Origin: Puccinia triticina
Lineage: Eukaryota > Basidiomycota > Pucciniomycetes > Pucciniales > Pucciniaceae
NCBI RefSeq assembly: GCF_026914185.1
Contig: NC_070573.1
Span: 4,209,501-4,273,500, forward strand
Direction: 5' to 3'
Length of the DNA: 64,000 bases
The position numbers were made by a program, and so were the translations under genes. Every line of letters starts with the position of its first letter. Within the stretch, counting starts at the first letter, position 1. Positions 1 through 10,983 of the stretch are shown in pieces. The notes beneath the pieces were generated by a model that saw only the letters and a program-made list of their open reading frames with translations, searched no databases and had not been told where the DNA came from.

Positions 1-784
1 GTGCAACTTTAGAGAATGTCCACCTATTCTCTTCGTCTGGTATATGCAACTTGAATTTTTTCAAACAGAAACATCTTTCCTGCTGGCCTAATAGGACATG
101 CGAAATCTCATGTTCGGAGGGAATGGGATTTGAGCTACCGTCGTGACTCTCGGTATTTTTTCGATGATTGGTAGGCTGAGCCTCGCGACTGTAGTCTTTG
201 GTTTGCTTGCCCTTAAGCTTCATCAATTTACTACTGGTTTTTCCAAGTTCACGGCCGGTTCCGGCATGATGAGAAGTACCAGGGCCACTGCTTTCACCAG
301 GTTGGACAGCCGTGGTGGCTAGCAAGTTAAGAGCTTGATCTAATGAGACTGTATCCTGTCCAGGTTTGAGGTGTACCTGGTATTCGTCGCTATAAGGCAT
401 ATGTCCCAAAATGATGGTATCCCTGTCGAAAGCAACTTTGCCTTCAAGCTCTCGGGCATGGCGGTATCGTGCCATCAACGTGCCTTCATCCATGTTCGCG
501 AAATCCCAGACAGTTCCCTTTTTCTTGCTTTCGGTTAGCCACAGATAAGCAGCATATAAATCTTCATCGGTTTCTTCGTCCACAGACGATTGGTCAGTAT
601 GGGTCATTGTGGGATCGGGCACAATTTCTCTTGCTGGAGAAGGAAACCTGCTTCTCTCCGTGGCCCGCGCGCTCATTTGCTGTCTAAAGGACTGTTGAAC
701 CTGCTCTGTTAAATCTTCGTCATTTTCTAGAGAAAGATCTGGTAGCTGCGGGCGCACGGCCAAGGCTACTAGGATATGAGAAGC
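1..784 (-). CDS. 3' portion of an unknown multi-exon gene, cut by the window edge
   Basis: An uninterrupted minus-strand frame of about 260 codons runs from a plausible splice acceptor (CACCTAG, reverse strand, just above 784) to the first base of the window without a stop. The predicted protein is hydrophilic and rich in Ser, Thr, Asp and Glu. It includes the stretches DEETDEDLYAAYLW and KGTVWDFANMDEGTLMARYR, then a basic Lys-rich segment (KLMKLKGKQTKDYSR). I recognise no domain. The acidic and basic blocks would suit a nuclear or scaffold protein, but that is a guess. Upstream exons may lie in 1632-2145, where two short minus-strand frames are open, but I could not join them convincingly. 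A decayed transposon protein is the main alternative. Confidence 0.5.
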
Positions 785-948
785 CTAGGTGAGCAAAAAT
801 TCCAAGGAAAACGTTCTTTGCATAGTCAGTTCGTTGGTTTATTTGACGCACATTAGTCAGTGGCCACAAAGCTACTTGAACTCAACTAGACTCAAGGTGA
901 AAATTTTCATAGCTAGCCAATGTAAATATTGGAGTAATTTCCGCAAAC

Positions 949-1650
949 ACAACCTGATGAAGATAATATGAGATCCTGTTTGAGCAACAGCACCGACGAG
1001 ACCTTAGACCACACCTAGCACACACACACCTGATGAAGATAATATGAGATCCTGTTCGAGCAACAGCACCGACGAGACCTTAGACCACACCTAGCACACA
1101 CACACCTGCACGGTGGACGAGCGCAGCGAGGATAATTAGATTTGAGTGAAGGACACGCGAAGAGGGAATTGATCAGTCTCTTTTCTTCACTTGTTTTTAT
1201 TTTGATTTGAGCGTGTTTATTTTTATCATGATAGAAATAGGAAAAAGAACAATAAGGAAGAGACAAGATTTGAAAATATAGATCGAACCTGATGAAGATA
1301 ATATGAGATCCTGTTTGAGCAACAGCACCGACAAGACCTTAGACCACACCTAGCACACACACACCTGACCCGCGACAAGAATGTAATGAGATATAAACAG
1401 TAGAGAATAAGTAAGGAATAAACATAAGAATATGGGAGAGGACAACTTGTGCATACCTGCACGGTGGACGAGCGCAGCGAGGATAATTAGATTTGAGTGA
1501 AGGATACGCGAAGAGGGAATTGATCTGACATAAAAGTGGAAGGAGAAAGAGAAAAACGAAATTAGCCCTGACACAGTCGCGTGCTTTGATGACTTGAGAT
1601 TTGCTTACCAGTCTCTTTTCTTCACTTGTTTTCATTTTGATTTGAGCGTG
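949..1650. repeat. local direct duplications
   Basis: A segment of about 79 bp starting CCTGATGAAGATAATATGAG occurs three times (about 949, 1028 and 1288). A second block starting CACGGTGGACGAGCGCAGCG occurs at about 1108 and 1460. A third (AGTCTCTTTTCTTCACTTGT) occurs at about 1175 and 1611. Together these describe a tandem duplication with a period of roughly 350 bp plus an inner 79-bp duplication. Overlapping minus-strand frames here carry the same duplicated peptide and are probably not genes. Confidence 0.75.
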
Positions 1651-3079
1651 TGAAGAAAAGAGACTGGTTGGTTCTGGCGGCAGCTTTTGATGTCGGCGGT
1701 AGCTTGGGTTAGGTCTTTGGGCTTTGCTGCGAGTAAAAATTGTGTGAGTATCTTCATCTTTGCTACTTGTTTCAGTTGTTCATTATTGATTCTTGTTACG
1801 TGTTTCATTTGATGTGTTTCATCTTTACTGTCATCTTGGTGTATTCTAACAGCCAACTGGTTTGAGTCTTTGACTTGCTGATGTGGCACACTGGAATTAT
1901 GTTATCAAATTGAGTATTGCTGGTTGCCTTTTTTCTAGTGGCTCTTGCCCAGACTTAGGTACATCACCTGCGTCGTCGGCGACAGAGTGACATGAACCCC
2001 GGCCTGATCCAAGCCGTCTACGCTTGTTTCTCACATGCACACTTTTCCGGACAAGTCTGCGCCACAGCCAAAAGGCTACTGCGAAGTCCGTCCATACACC
2101 ACTTTTTGTTTTTTTATTTAAAGTGTTATTGATTTCACATATCACACTATGATCTACTAAAATTGTTAGTTGTATACAACTTCCTTATGATGAGAAAAAA
2201 AATTCTGGTTGATGATATGTAGAAAATGGTTGAAAATCAGCAAGAAAGAAAGAGCATCACAACTGAATCTTGTGTAAAATACATTTGGTCTATGCCACAT
2301 AGAGAAAGAGAGAAGAAAAAAGTAAGACAAAATCATGAATTGCATGTGGAGATAAGTTTAAGGTGTTTCACAATTTGCTGGATTCACTGCTTTTGATGTG
2401 GGGCAGTCGCGTTGGATGCCAAGGGAGAGGGCCCCACCTCATGAGTCTTTGGGGTGGACATTCTTTTGGAATCCCATTTTCTCTGGCAGGTGGTTGGGTG
2501 GGTGGTTGTGGTAGGCGGGCAGAAAGATGGCTGGTGGTGGCGTGCGGGCGGATGGGTAGTGGCGGCGGTAGGGGGCCAGGGGCTGTGAATGTGATGATGT
2601 AGTGCAGTAAGGTTTTCAGGCCCACATGCCAACCTTATTGCTGCTGGGTGCAATGTTGTGTGGTATTTCATTTGCATGACCGGTGTGGGATCTGCATCAC
2701 CCTGAAGATCCATAGGCAAGCCGGCCAAATTGGATCCTTGAGCCAGATCTGGATTTTCACACATTTATGTCCATAATGAAACCAAAAAAATTGGAATTTT
2801 GTCCAAGCTTCTTGAAATAGACAATAAGTAATGCTAAAAGGTGAGTGTTTATATCTAATAGGGGGGTTCACGTAAGGCTGATTTTGTAAATCAGCCACTA
2901 AAACCAGCAGATTCAGCTTTTGAAAATCCTGAGAAAGCAAAAAGGTTTGGCTGGGCAGCTTCCCTTTGGAAGCAATCTGCCATTCATAAACCTTACTCTG
3001 AGGTGTACGAGTTCAAGACACTGAAAACATTGCAAGGGACCCAATTTGTACTTCATAATATGTATCACCAAATTCAGAT
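1651..3079. other. no convincing gene
   Basis: Two short minus-strand frames (1632-1889 and 1897-2145) are open. The second contains an Arg-rich stretch and could be a spliced exon of the gene at the left edge, but no splice-consistent join was found. From 2150 to 3079 the sequence is AT-rich to mixed. A G-rich patch at 2390-2600 creates spurious Pro- and Gly-rich frames on both strands. Confidence 0.4.
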
Positions 3080-3370
3080 GGATTATCACAGCTGATGTCT
3101 ATATAGAAACTTTCACAGTGGCATGTGTCACAAAAATGTTGTGGCTTTCCGGGCCATCCTGGGCCAAGGCAATGATGAAGCGCTCTGAAATCACAACCTG
3201 TGAATCATATACATATAAGGGGGCTTAATCTGCATCAAGAGTTATGCCCCAGGTGATTTGCCCTCCCCTGCAGATGCAGAGGACCGGTGGAAATCCTCCC
3301 CAATTGCACTTGCAATTGGCTGAGGGGTTTCCAGCCCCAAATTTTGCCCCATGCACTTGCGCCATGCTGA
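3080..3370 (+). repeat. dispersed repeat family, left part of a split copy
   Basis: This matches 10440-10724 closely and shares long words such as AGAGTTATGCCCCAGGTGAT. The copy is interrupted after TGA at 3370 by the element at 3371-8286 and resumes at 8287. The intact paralogue at 10440-10830 shows the uninterrupted sequence. Confidence 0.85.
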
Positions 3371-3526
3371 GAGCATCTCCAGCAGACCTTGGACCACACA
3401 AGTTTTGGACTTGTTTGGCACTGCAGGTTGCTCAACATTTCCGGGGTCCCCTAAACAGCCTTTCATTGATCCAAGTTGATCCCATTGCAGACTGCGGCTG
3501 GCTATTTTCCCCATCCCATTGCCACC

Positions 3527-6500
3527 TAGAGAATAACGATTTGGACCCGGGTACTGGTTGCGTTTTTTGCCCAAAGTAGGGACCAAGTACCGCACCCGGC
3601 ACCGCCTGGCGGGTACCAGCAGTACTTGGGGCAGGTACCGGCGGTACTTTGCGCGCTTTTTTTTAATAAATATTGTTTTAATAAAAAAAAGCTATGTAAT
3701 AGTATTGACTAACTATCTACAAAGCTGATGACAACTATTCCTCTTCATCCAAAGCTATTAACTTTCTCTTGGCCTTCAGATTAGTCCTGTTGCCGTTCTT
3801 AAGTGCCTGTTTCCAATCGGCCAAGGTACCCGGTTTGATCTTGTTGTTCTTTGAGTAGAAGGCAACAGTCATACCTCTACTCAAAGATTGAGGTGCAAGT
3901 TGGTGTCTCTTCGCCGAAACATAATCCCAACCAAAACTAAATGATCGCTCCACATCAACCGATGTGGCTAAAAATATGTAGATCAATCAGATAAAATTGA
4001 ACCTAGGATTTGGTAGGTAAAGATTCAGCTCACCTGGGCAGGATAGAACATCCAGCGCCATGTGTACCAGGCCGCCATGGGTGTTGCCAGACCGTTTCTG
4101 TTGGATCCACCACTGGAGAGGATCCACAGGTTCGTCGCCGTTGAGCACAAGTCTTCCACAAAGCCACTCGTTCAATGGGTCGGATGATAAGTCACCACCT
4201 CGGGCAGCAGCGGCATTTCCAAGGCCGGCAAGCATTCCGGTCTTGGGCTGTGAAAAAACAAGACGAAATACATTCAATTGGTCAACCAGAGGAGCCAAGG
4301 TACTTCGGATAGTATTAAATAAGTGTACTCACCTTTGAGCTAGCAGTTCGTGCAGATGAGGCAGGGGTGATTGGTTGGGGCTTATAATGTGATACCCACA
4401 TCTCTCGGGCGAGGCATATGGCTTCAGCTGTCCATGATGGATCCCAGTTTGCCAGCTTGAAGTACTTGTCCTTAAACGACGGGTGCAGCACTGAAACAAG
4501 GTATGTAAGCAGGTTGACTTCTAGACGATCATGAAAGGAAAAAAATACATACATATTGCAATCCTGTAAAGAGGTGAATTGTCAGTCAGGCTATAGTATT
4601 TATTTGTTATCTTGATTCCAACCCGGCAGGCATTCCTCAATGCTGGCGGGTATTTAAGGTTGCTAATAACGGTGGATAGGTGGTTGGTGATTTGGTCAAT
4701 GTACACTACTATGTTTGCTAAGCGAGCTGAGCCTGCGGTTGATGCTTGAAGAGTGATATCGTTAAAAGTGTTCAATACCGTCGCCAAATCACAAGCCAGT
4801 TCCAAGTCGGATTTGTTCAATTGATGCTTGCGGTCTACACCATGCCGTTTATGGCGCTGCCACTCAAACCTTACAGTAAAGCAATTGAGTCAGAAATTTG
4901 ATTCAGGAAGGATCATCTGAACTCAAGGAATACTTACACAGCAGCTTGACACCTAATGATGCTGTTGAGTTGCGCACAGGTGGAGTTCCATTGTGTACTT
5001 ACATCTCTTTCGATATTATGAGGAGTTTCACACTCTTTCTCGGCGCAAATCTTGATGAATTCAGCCTTGGAATTTGGCGAGTACCTTAGTTTCTTTGCAA
5101 TCACTCAAAACTATACCAAAAAGGGTCAGATCCCATCAAACTGTTTTCAATCCTGAATAACGTTTGGCCTTACCTTTGCCAATGTGAGTCTACAAGAATT
5201 GGTTGTGTACGTATTGGCATCCTCTTCTTCACTCGCATTTTCTATGTCAGCCTCATCAAGTGATTCATCATCTACATCGCGTTGAGAACATGAGTTGTTG
5301 CTGTCGCTTGAATCTTCATCTTCTGACGGGGCTTTCTCTCCACGTGGAACCCTAGCATGGATCAAATAAAGAAATAAGACAATTAAACACTACAGTAGCT
5401 ATATATTCTTGGGCAACTTACACTCTAATCTGCTCTTCAGCATTGCCATCATCAGAATCCGACCCGTCCGAATGTTCCTCCGCACCTGTTGGGCCGTGAT
5501 TGTTGTTAGCATGATTCTTACTTCCAAATGGACGGAGAATAGCCTGGACGATGAGGTTTAGGATGTGCGCGAAGCATTGTATCCAATGTGGCTCCCCTTG
5601 AAATCGAGGCCACTTGAGTTTCTTGATCTCACGTACCATCACTTTGTTGTTCTTTGCATTATCTCTCACTATACCACAAATCTAAACAAACAAAAGGATT
5701 ATTGATCAGCGTCGGAAGCAAGACAAAAACATAATGAATGGGCACACTTTATTTTGAATGCCAAATTTCTCAACTACTAAGCAGACTGTGTCGGCCAAGT
5801 AGACACCCGTGTGGCTTTTTGAAAGGCAAACAAAGTCAAGAGGCAAGGACTCGAGTTTGATATCACCAGTTTGATCTTCTGCTAATTGATACATGACAAT
5901 TCCTAAGATGTTGTATCCATTTGGTGACTGCCATGTGTCAATTCCTAGACATAATGCACCGTTGTGTGCCTAAGAATAGAAGGAAGTCAGTGATAAAAAC
6001 AAACAAAGGAAAAGAAAATCAAATCTGTAATTTCTTACATTCAAAGCAGCCCGGTATTCATGTTGGATAGCCGAGTAAAGGAGGTGAATGTCCTTTGAAA
6101 CCACTTGCGGATTGGGTAAATGCTTGACAACCGTAGGGTGGAGTATGGCCTTGTGGCTGGCATCGACAAGTGCAGAAAAAGGCCTCGCAGCTTCAGCGCA
6201 CCATACAGCGCATAGCTGAGGAACCTGAGGCTGTATCTGTCAGATCGTTTATATCAAAATCAAATACCAAAAAGAACTCACTTCTTTCGGATCTATTTCT
6301 CCTGTTCCTGTTATTCCAAGAGATGCCAAAGATTTACTAGTTCGAGATTGGTTGTGTTTGCGGAGGCAGATGGACACGTGTTTGTTAAGATTACTACAAG
6401 AGGAGTCGGAGGTCGGTCGGTTGATCTTGGTACTACATCTGAGCGGGAATAGGGAATGAGAATCAGCTATATATACCGGTCATAACAGTTTGCAGAGCCT

Positions 6501-7151
6501 GAAACTTGACTAACAATTTGCATTCATAAGCAATCATTTGCCTGCCGAACTTATCCTTCTGATTTGATAGCTGTGGTGGCTTATATGATTGATAGCTCAA
6601 ATTGACGGCGTTTGAGGCGACTTTCTGAGCCCTTACTGGATGCAGAAACAGAATCAGTAAATGAATAACCAATTTTTTTTTTAAAAAAAAAACATGTAAA
6701 CAAAAGATAGAAAACCCACATAACTCCTCCTCATCGGTCAATGCTCGGCCTCCACACAAGGGCTGGGTGCTGGTTGGAGTGTTATTTTCATCGGCTTTGC
6801 TTGTATCTTGAATATCCTCTTGCGGCGGCAAAGATTTGACGATGGGATTTTTCAATCGGTTGCGCCCACGAGCCATGGTGACTTCTCTGGTGTTGTCGGA
6901 GAAGGGATTGGTTGATATCCGGCAACCTGCTTGGTGACTAAGAATGGGGGGACCCGACTCCAGTCTCCGAGGGACCCAACTAGAGGGGCTGGCACAGGGT
7001 ACTTGCTCCCGCCCCCGCCATAGAGCCAAATGGGCGGGTACCGCCCAACTTTTCTCGAAAAAACAGGCACTCGGCACCGCACCCGGCACCGCCCGGCGGG
7101 TGCGCGGCGGGTGCCGGGTACCTAGCAACGGGTCCAAATTGTTATTCTCTA
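3527..7151 (-). mobile_element. complete hAT DNA transposon (3,625 bp)
   Basis: The terminal inverted repeats are 23 bp and start TAGAGAATAAC at 3527-3549. The mirror copy at 7129-7151 has one mismatch. TAGAG fits the hAT terminal consensus YARNG. The flanks are a perfect 8-bp target duplication TTGCCACC (3519-3526 and 7152-7159), which is the hAT length. GC-rich subterminal words (ACCGCACCCGGCACCGCC) sit inside both ends, at about 3587 and 7075, and could be transposase binding sites. The single gene inside, on the minus strand, reads through without a stop once introns are removed. The element looks recent and potentially active. Confidence 0.95.
3735..6876 (-). CDS. hAT family transposase, 12 exons, apparently intact
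   Basis: Exons by coordinate: 6876-6720, 6635-6515, 6438-6282, 6236-6039, 5969-5748, 5681-5422, 5351-5174, 5092-4938, 4869-4553, 4490-4333, 4247-4034 and 3967-3735. They total 2,370 nt, giving 789 aa plus stop. A BED-type zinc finger lies near residues 90-125 (CKLC, then HVSIC), and its first half and second half come from different exons joined in frame. The RNase H-like core shows DTW near 222, DNAKNN near 292 and CFAH near 321. It ends with a Glu (NEWL, near 668) before the DPLQWW motif, so a D-D-E set can be proposed. The C-terminal dimerisation motif ATSVDVERSFS starts near 713. The start MARGRNR is chosen because the open frame above it runs into the terminal repeat. The protein would act in the nucleus, cutting at the element ends. 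Confidence 0.9.
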
Positions 7152-7159
7152 TTGCCACC

Positions 7160-8286
7160 CGCAATACAGGCTGCTATACACCACACATTGCCTAGTCGCC
7201 ACTCCTCACCACTGTACCAACAGCACAATCAATCCAATTCTTGAAGATCTTGCTCCTAGTCCTCCACCAGGAACACCATCTCCACAAGTTGAAGAACATC
7301 AAACCACCCAAGGAAAGAAAGCCAACAAGCCTTCAAAAAAAACACGGAAGACCAAAAAAAAGTCCACTGCAACTGCTACCTCTACTGGTGAATTGGAAGT
7401 GGCAAGACCTGTGACAAGATTGTGAGTTTTTTACATTCCTCACTGATCTGATCATTTATAATGCATCTGTATTTTTTGATCTCAGGCCGTTGACGCTAAA
7501 GAGATGTTCAAAGTTGAGATGGGTTTTGGGTTCAACCTCAATCAATGCTGCCTGATTCTTCATCACTTGCCAAAGTGGCAAGACACTATGGAAAAACTCG
7601 CGGTATGATTGAAGAAAGAAAAACAACCCCCGAGCTCTCTCCCAACCTCCGCCGCAACTAGTGTCAAAGGCAGAGATGCTGATGACTAGGAAAATGAGAA
7701 TGAATTTGAGTCACTTGGCTATTCATGACCCAGAATGTCTAAAGATATGACCTGGATCCTATCTATCGTGCTTTCTACACTGCAAGAAAAGAAGAGATTG
7801 CCAAATGTAATGGTTTGCTTCCCTCCAGCTCCTATTAGTACTCTTGTCACTTCTGTAGACATAGTATTTAAGTGCATTTTATGTTATTTAACAATCAAGT
7901 TGATTGATTGCAAGTGGGAGAAAAAACAAAAACAAACAAAGAGAACAACAACTGAGAGAGAGATAAAAACAAGGAGTCTCAATGCGGCTGGGAGACTTAT
8001 CAAGCCACCAGTCTCCTCCCCTTTGGGGTTGATCATGCTTGCCTGAGATAATCTGATCAACCATGTGGTAGCCGTTGTTGTTGTCCATGAAGTTGAGTAA
8101 CTTGACCAAATTCATCCTGGAGATACCGGTAGTCGTGCCGTTTTGCAAGGCAATCTGGCTATCCACCCCCAGAGTGATCGCCAGTCTGCTGTGGAGCTGC
8201 TGTAAAACAGCTGAGAAAGTGGTGTGAAAGGTGGTCTCAGCCGGCTATAGCTCGCGGGTACCATCCCTGCTCTGCTGGAGATGCTC
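7160..8286. other. interior of the outer element, coding remnants only
   Basis: A plus-strand stretch (7255-7425) encodes a Pro-, Lys- and Thr-rich peptide (KKANKPSKKTRKTKKK) that ends at a possible donor and could be the N-terminal exon of a lost protein. A minus-strand frame at 7888-8166 (MDSQIALQNGTTTGISRMNL) looks protein-like, but I do not recognise it. No DDE transposase motif was found, which supports a non-autonomous or decayed element. Confidence 0.4.
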
Positions 8287-8398
8287 TGAGCGGGTTAATT
8301 CCAGGACCTTTTTACCTGTGGCATGTCACAGGCTGGGGGATTGTTATAAGTCAAAACTCTTGTATATTAGATGTGTAGAATATTGTTGTACTAGAGTC
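8287..8398 (+). repeat. dispersed repeat family, right part of the split copy
   Basis: This is nearly identical to 10722-10830 (GAGCGGGTTAA, then GACCTTTTTACCTGTGGCAT) and continues the copy interrupted at 3370. Confidence 0.85.
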
Positions 8399-8420
8399 CA
8401 AGGCGGCTACGCCGCTGCAC
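8390..8420 (+). repeat. ACTAGAGTCC short repeat, copy 1
   Basis: ACTAGAGTCC is followed by a GC hairpin word (GCGGCTACGCCGC). The same unit with two changes is at 12061-12090. It may be the end of a miniature element, but no partner end was located. Confidence 0.5.
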
Positions 8421-9723
8421 TTTCAGGGCTCTTGCCATTATCATCAAAGAGGCACATGTGTCCCCCAAAGGGGCCTGCCATAAGGCCCTGTTTGGCAGTG
8501 GTTATTTTATATCATACCTGCCCATTTTGCACAACTGGGACTCACCAAGGCCCATATTACATCACTTGCATGTTTAGCAGATTTGGGAAGTCATGAGGGT
8601 CATCAAAATTTTCCTCATCACTTCTCATCATCCCAGCCATTTTCAACATATGATTCAATTTTGAAGACCACTAATGTCAATTGAACCTCCCAAAGAAATG
8701 GCCATGTTACATTAAAAATTTCACACTGCTCTTGTCAAATATCAAGGTAAATACAAGCATCAATTTTTCATCGTTCTATTGCCCCAAAATTTGAGATGTG
8801 CCACAGCCACAATGGTCATGTTGATCAAGAGTTGTAGAAACATATCTTCATTATGCTCAGTAGAACCAGTTGTGATGCACATTGATCAAAAAATGCACAA
8901 ACTCATAAGATTGAGCCTCCCTCCCAGTCTGATATCATTGTGTTTCCTTTTTGGATAATGATCTATGTTTAATTGGCTATAAACTGATTGAGCTGAGTCA
9001 CTTGACCTTCTTTTTTTAGTCAAAAATCACAAGTTACAGTTTTTTTAATCTAAAATTGTAGATTGAGTTGTGTACAGAGTTGAAGAGGACATGCCATGGC
9101 AACAGCTTCAGAAACAGCAAAAATTGTGTGAGGTCAGAGAGGTGGAGAGAGCTGAGGATACAGCAATCCAGCCTAGCAAAACAAACCTCTTCAAGGGAGG
9201 TGGAGGCGGCAGTAGGGGTGTGGTCTTTGGGGCGGCAGTAGGGGTGTGGTCTTTGGGGCGGGAGAAGAGGCTGGCGAGTGGGTGGTGGGTGAGGAGGAAG
9301 ACAGAGAATTACTGGCGAGCCAGACGGGTGAGATGAGCGGGAAGGAGGGCCGACGAAGTGCGAGGGAGGCCAGCGGCCAGGGCTTGAGTGCCACCGAGCC
9401 AAACAACAAGAACGTTGCTCCGTGTAACTTCCCCCTGTCCAGACCAACGGTCACAGCGTCACCGGATAGCTGAGGTGGTGTATCAGCTGGCAGAGAGGTG
9501 GGAAAATTGTCTAGAGCCAGGCTATGCTCTAACCCATCAGTTCCAGTGTCTGTTTGAGGCTTCACACTGGGTTTCATATGGAATGGCTCACCAACTTCCA
9601 TGTTGAACACCGCCGATGCTCCTACGAGTACGGGACTGCAAGTAGAAATACCTTTGAGCAGATGTGAGCTTTCATTGAAGCTTTCGGCTGCAAGGGATTT
9701 GTGAAAGAGGCTATGCGCTAACC
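8421..9723. other. no convincing gene
   Basis: This is AT-rich intergenic sequence up to 9060. A minus-strand frame at 9191-9802 continues from the LCB2 fragment for about 170 codons (it includes GKLHGATFLLFGSVALKPWP). Its product is unrecognised, and the last part is low-complexity Ser/Pro over a direct duplication (GGTGTGGTCTTTGGGGCGG at about 9217 and 9242). It may be other captured or decayed coding DNA. Confidence 0.35.
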
Positions 9724-10190
9724 TGGGACGGGTCGTCGGGTAGGCAACAATGACGACGACAATTGCGTAGCGCTCTACCATCATCCTTGAGAATTGCAGC
9801 ATTTTTCATATATATCCTTCTCTATTAGTCTTGCTTCTTCCTCTCCTTGGAAGTTGAGAAAAAGGTGAGTGCTTACCTTCGATGGAAGATCAACAAGGGA
9901 ATGATCTGCGAGTCCCGGTCTCCGTAGACGATGAACCTGAGTTTGCGGAGCCCCAAGAAGAGATAGCGGGCATTGAAGGCGAGTCTGCGGAGCCGTTCCT
10001 GGCCGCCTTCGGGTTATATGTACCATTGGCCGCTCCACAGCCATCGTCGTCCCCCCCGCGGGATCCTCGGGACTCGGCGTCGGCTCAGACTACTTGAGCC
10101 CACCAGTCAGGGTCAACAAAGACATAATCTGCTGGATTACGGCCGGACTCATTAATTCTGAATACACCGACGAATGTATCTTGGCCCGTG
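9724..10190 (-). pseudogene. serine palmitoyltransferase subunit 2 fragment (LCB2-like)
   Basis: Three minus-strand pieces in order match the C-terminal third of LCB2: SSVYSELMSPAVIQQIM (about 10180-10120), then RLRRLAFNARYLFLGLRKL and FIVYGDRDSQIIPLLIFH (about 10000-9892), then FSRMMVERYAIVVVIVAYP (about 9795-9735). In LCB2 these follow the PLP-lysine region and precede the C-terminal RVRFC motif. Neither the lysine region nor RVRFC is present here. The frame shifts between the first two pieces, and an in-frame stop follows LTLTGGLK. An intron-like gap (GTAAGC at about 9871, CCAAG at about 9855) is kept, so this is a genomic fragment rather than a retrocopy. It lies between dispersed repeats, which suggests capture by a transposon or a segmental copy. 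It should make no enzyme. Confidence 0.8.
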
Positions 10191-10439
10191 GGGATTGATG
10201 ATCGCTGATTTGGCCGCAATGGATCCCGCACTTGCTCCGACTATCCTCACAACATGAATATATCCAGCGCTGTATCCTGACCCGGGACAGAATCGAGACC
10301 ATCAAGAATACATACATATGCACCTTCCCAACTGGCCATCAATAGTTCATCGTGAACAGTTGTTGTGATGGCTTGGTTGTGAGGGTGGACGGCTTTTTTG
10401 TTGGCCTGGCGGAGGCTGGTTGACTTGGAGAAATGTATC

Positions 10440-10830
10440 ACATATCACAGCTAGTGTCTAGCAACCACAGCGGCGGGCGTCACAAAAATATTGTGGCTTG
10501 GCGGGCCATCCTGGGCCAAGGCAACGCTGAAGCGCTCTGCAATCATGACCTGTTGATAATATATAAGGGGGCATCATCTGCATCAAGAGTTATGCCCCAG
10601 GTGATTTGCCCTCCCCTGCATTTGCAGAGGACCGGCGGAGATCCTCCCCCTTCCCAATTGCACTTGCAATTGGCTGAGGGGTTTCCAGCCCTGACTTTTG
10701 CCCCACGCACTTGCGCCAGGCTGAGCGGGTTAACTCCGGGACCTTTTTACCTGTGGCATGTCACAGGCTGGGGGATCGTTATAAGTCAAACCTCTTGTAT
10801 GTTAGATGTGTAGAATATTGTTGTATTGTT
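10440..10830 (+). repeat. dispersed repeat family, uninterrupted copy
   Basis: This is the intact paralogue of 3080-3370 plus 8287-8398. TGA at 10722-10724 is the empty site corresponding to the 3371-8286 insertion. Confidence 0.85.
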
Positions 10831-10983
10831 ATTGCTCATTTTTAATTTGTTAGCATTGAACCTTTGTTATTTTTTAGTGATTTTTTATAAACAGGGGAAA
10901 CCCTTGAATTTTTTTTTGGTGAAACTGTGGTTTTGATAAACTTAGATAGATTTTAATATAATTTGCGTTGTGTAAAAACAACG

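Larger units (their letters stand above)
3371..8286. mobile_element. 4.9-kb element with GAGCATCTCCAGCAGA ends (PIF/Harbinger-like), containing a hAT insertion
   Basis: The ends are perfect 16-bp inverted repeats, GAGCATCTCCAGCAGA at 3371 and its complement ending at 8286. They are flanked by a 3-bp duplication TGA (3368-3370 and 8287-8289). The repeat copy at 10440-10830 has the unoccupied site with a single TGA at 10722-10724, which establishes the insertion point. Removing the nested hAT (3527-7151) and one copy of its 8-bp duplication leaves about 1.28 kb, so the element is probably non-autonomous. Two other elements here (55157 and 60357) also start GAGCATC and have 3-bp duplications (TTA), as expected of PIF/Harbinger. 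The TGA duplication departs from the usual TWA, so the superfamily call is inference. Confidence 0.8.

Noticed and set aside
2384..2764. 126-codon minus-strand frame
   Set aside because: Its composition is driven by a G-rich plus-strand patch, with no recognisable product or splice partner.
9070..9447. Gly-, Ser- and Pro-rich frames near 9.1-9.4 kb
   Set aside because: Both strands are open because of low-complexity duplicated sequence (GGGGCGG). There is no domain or splice support.
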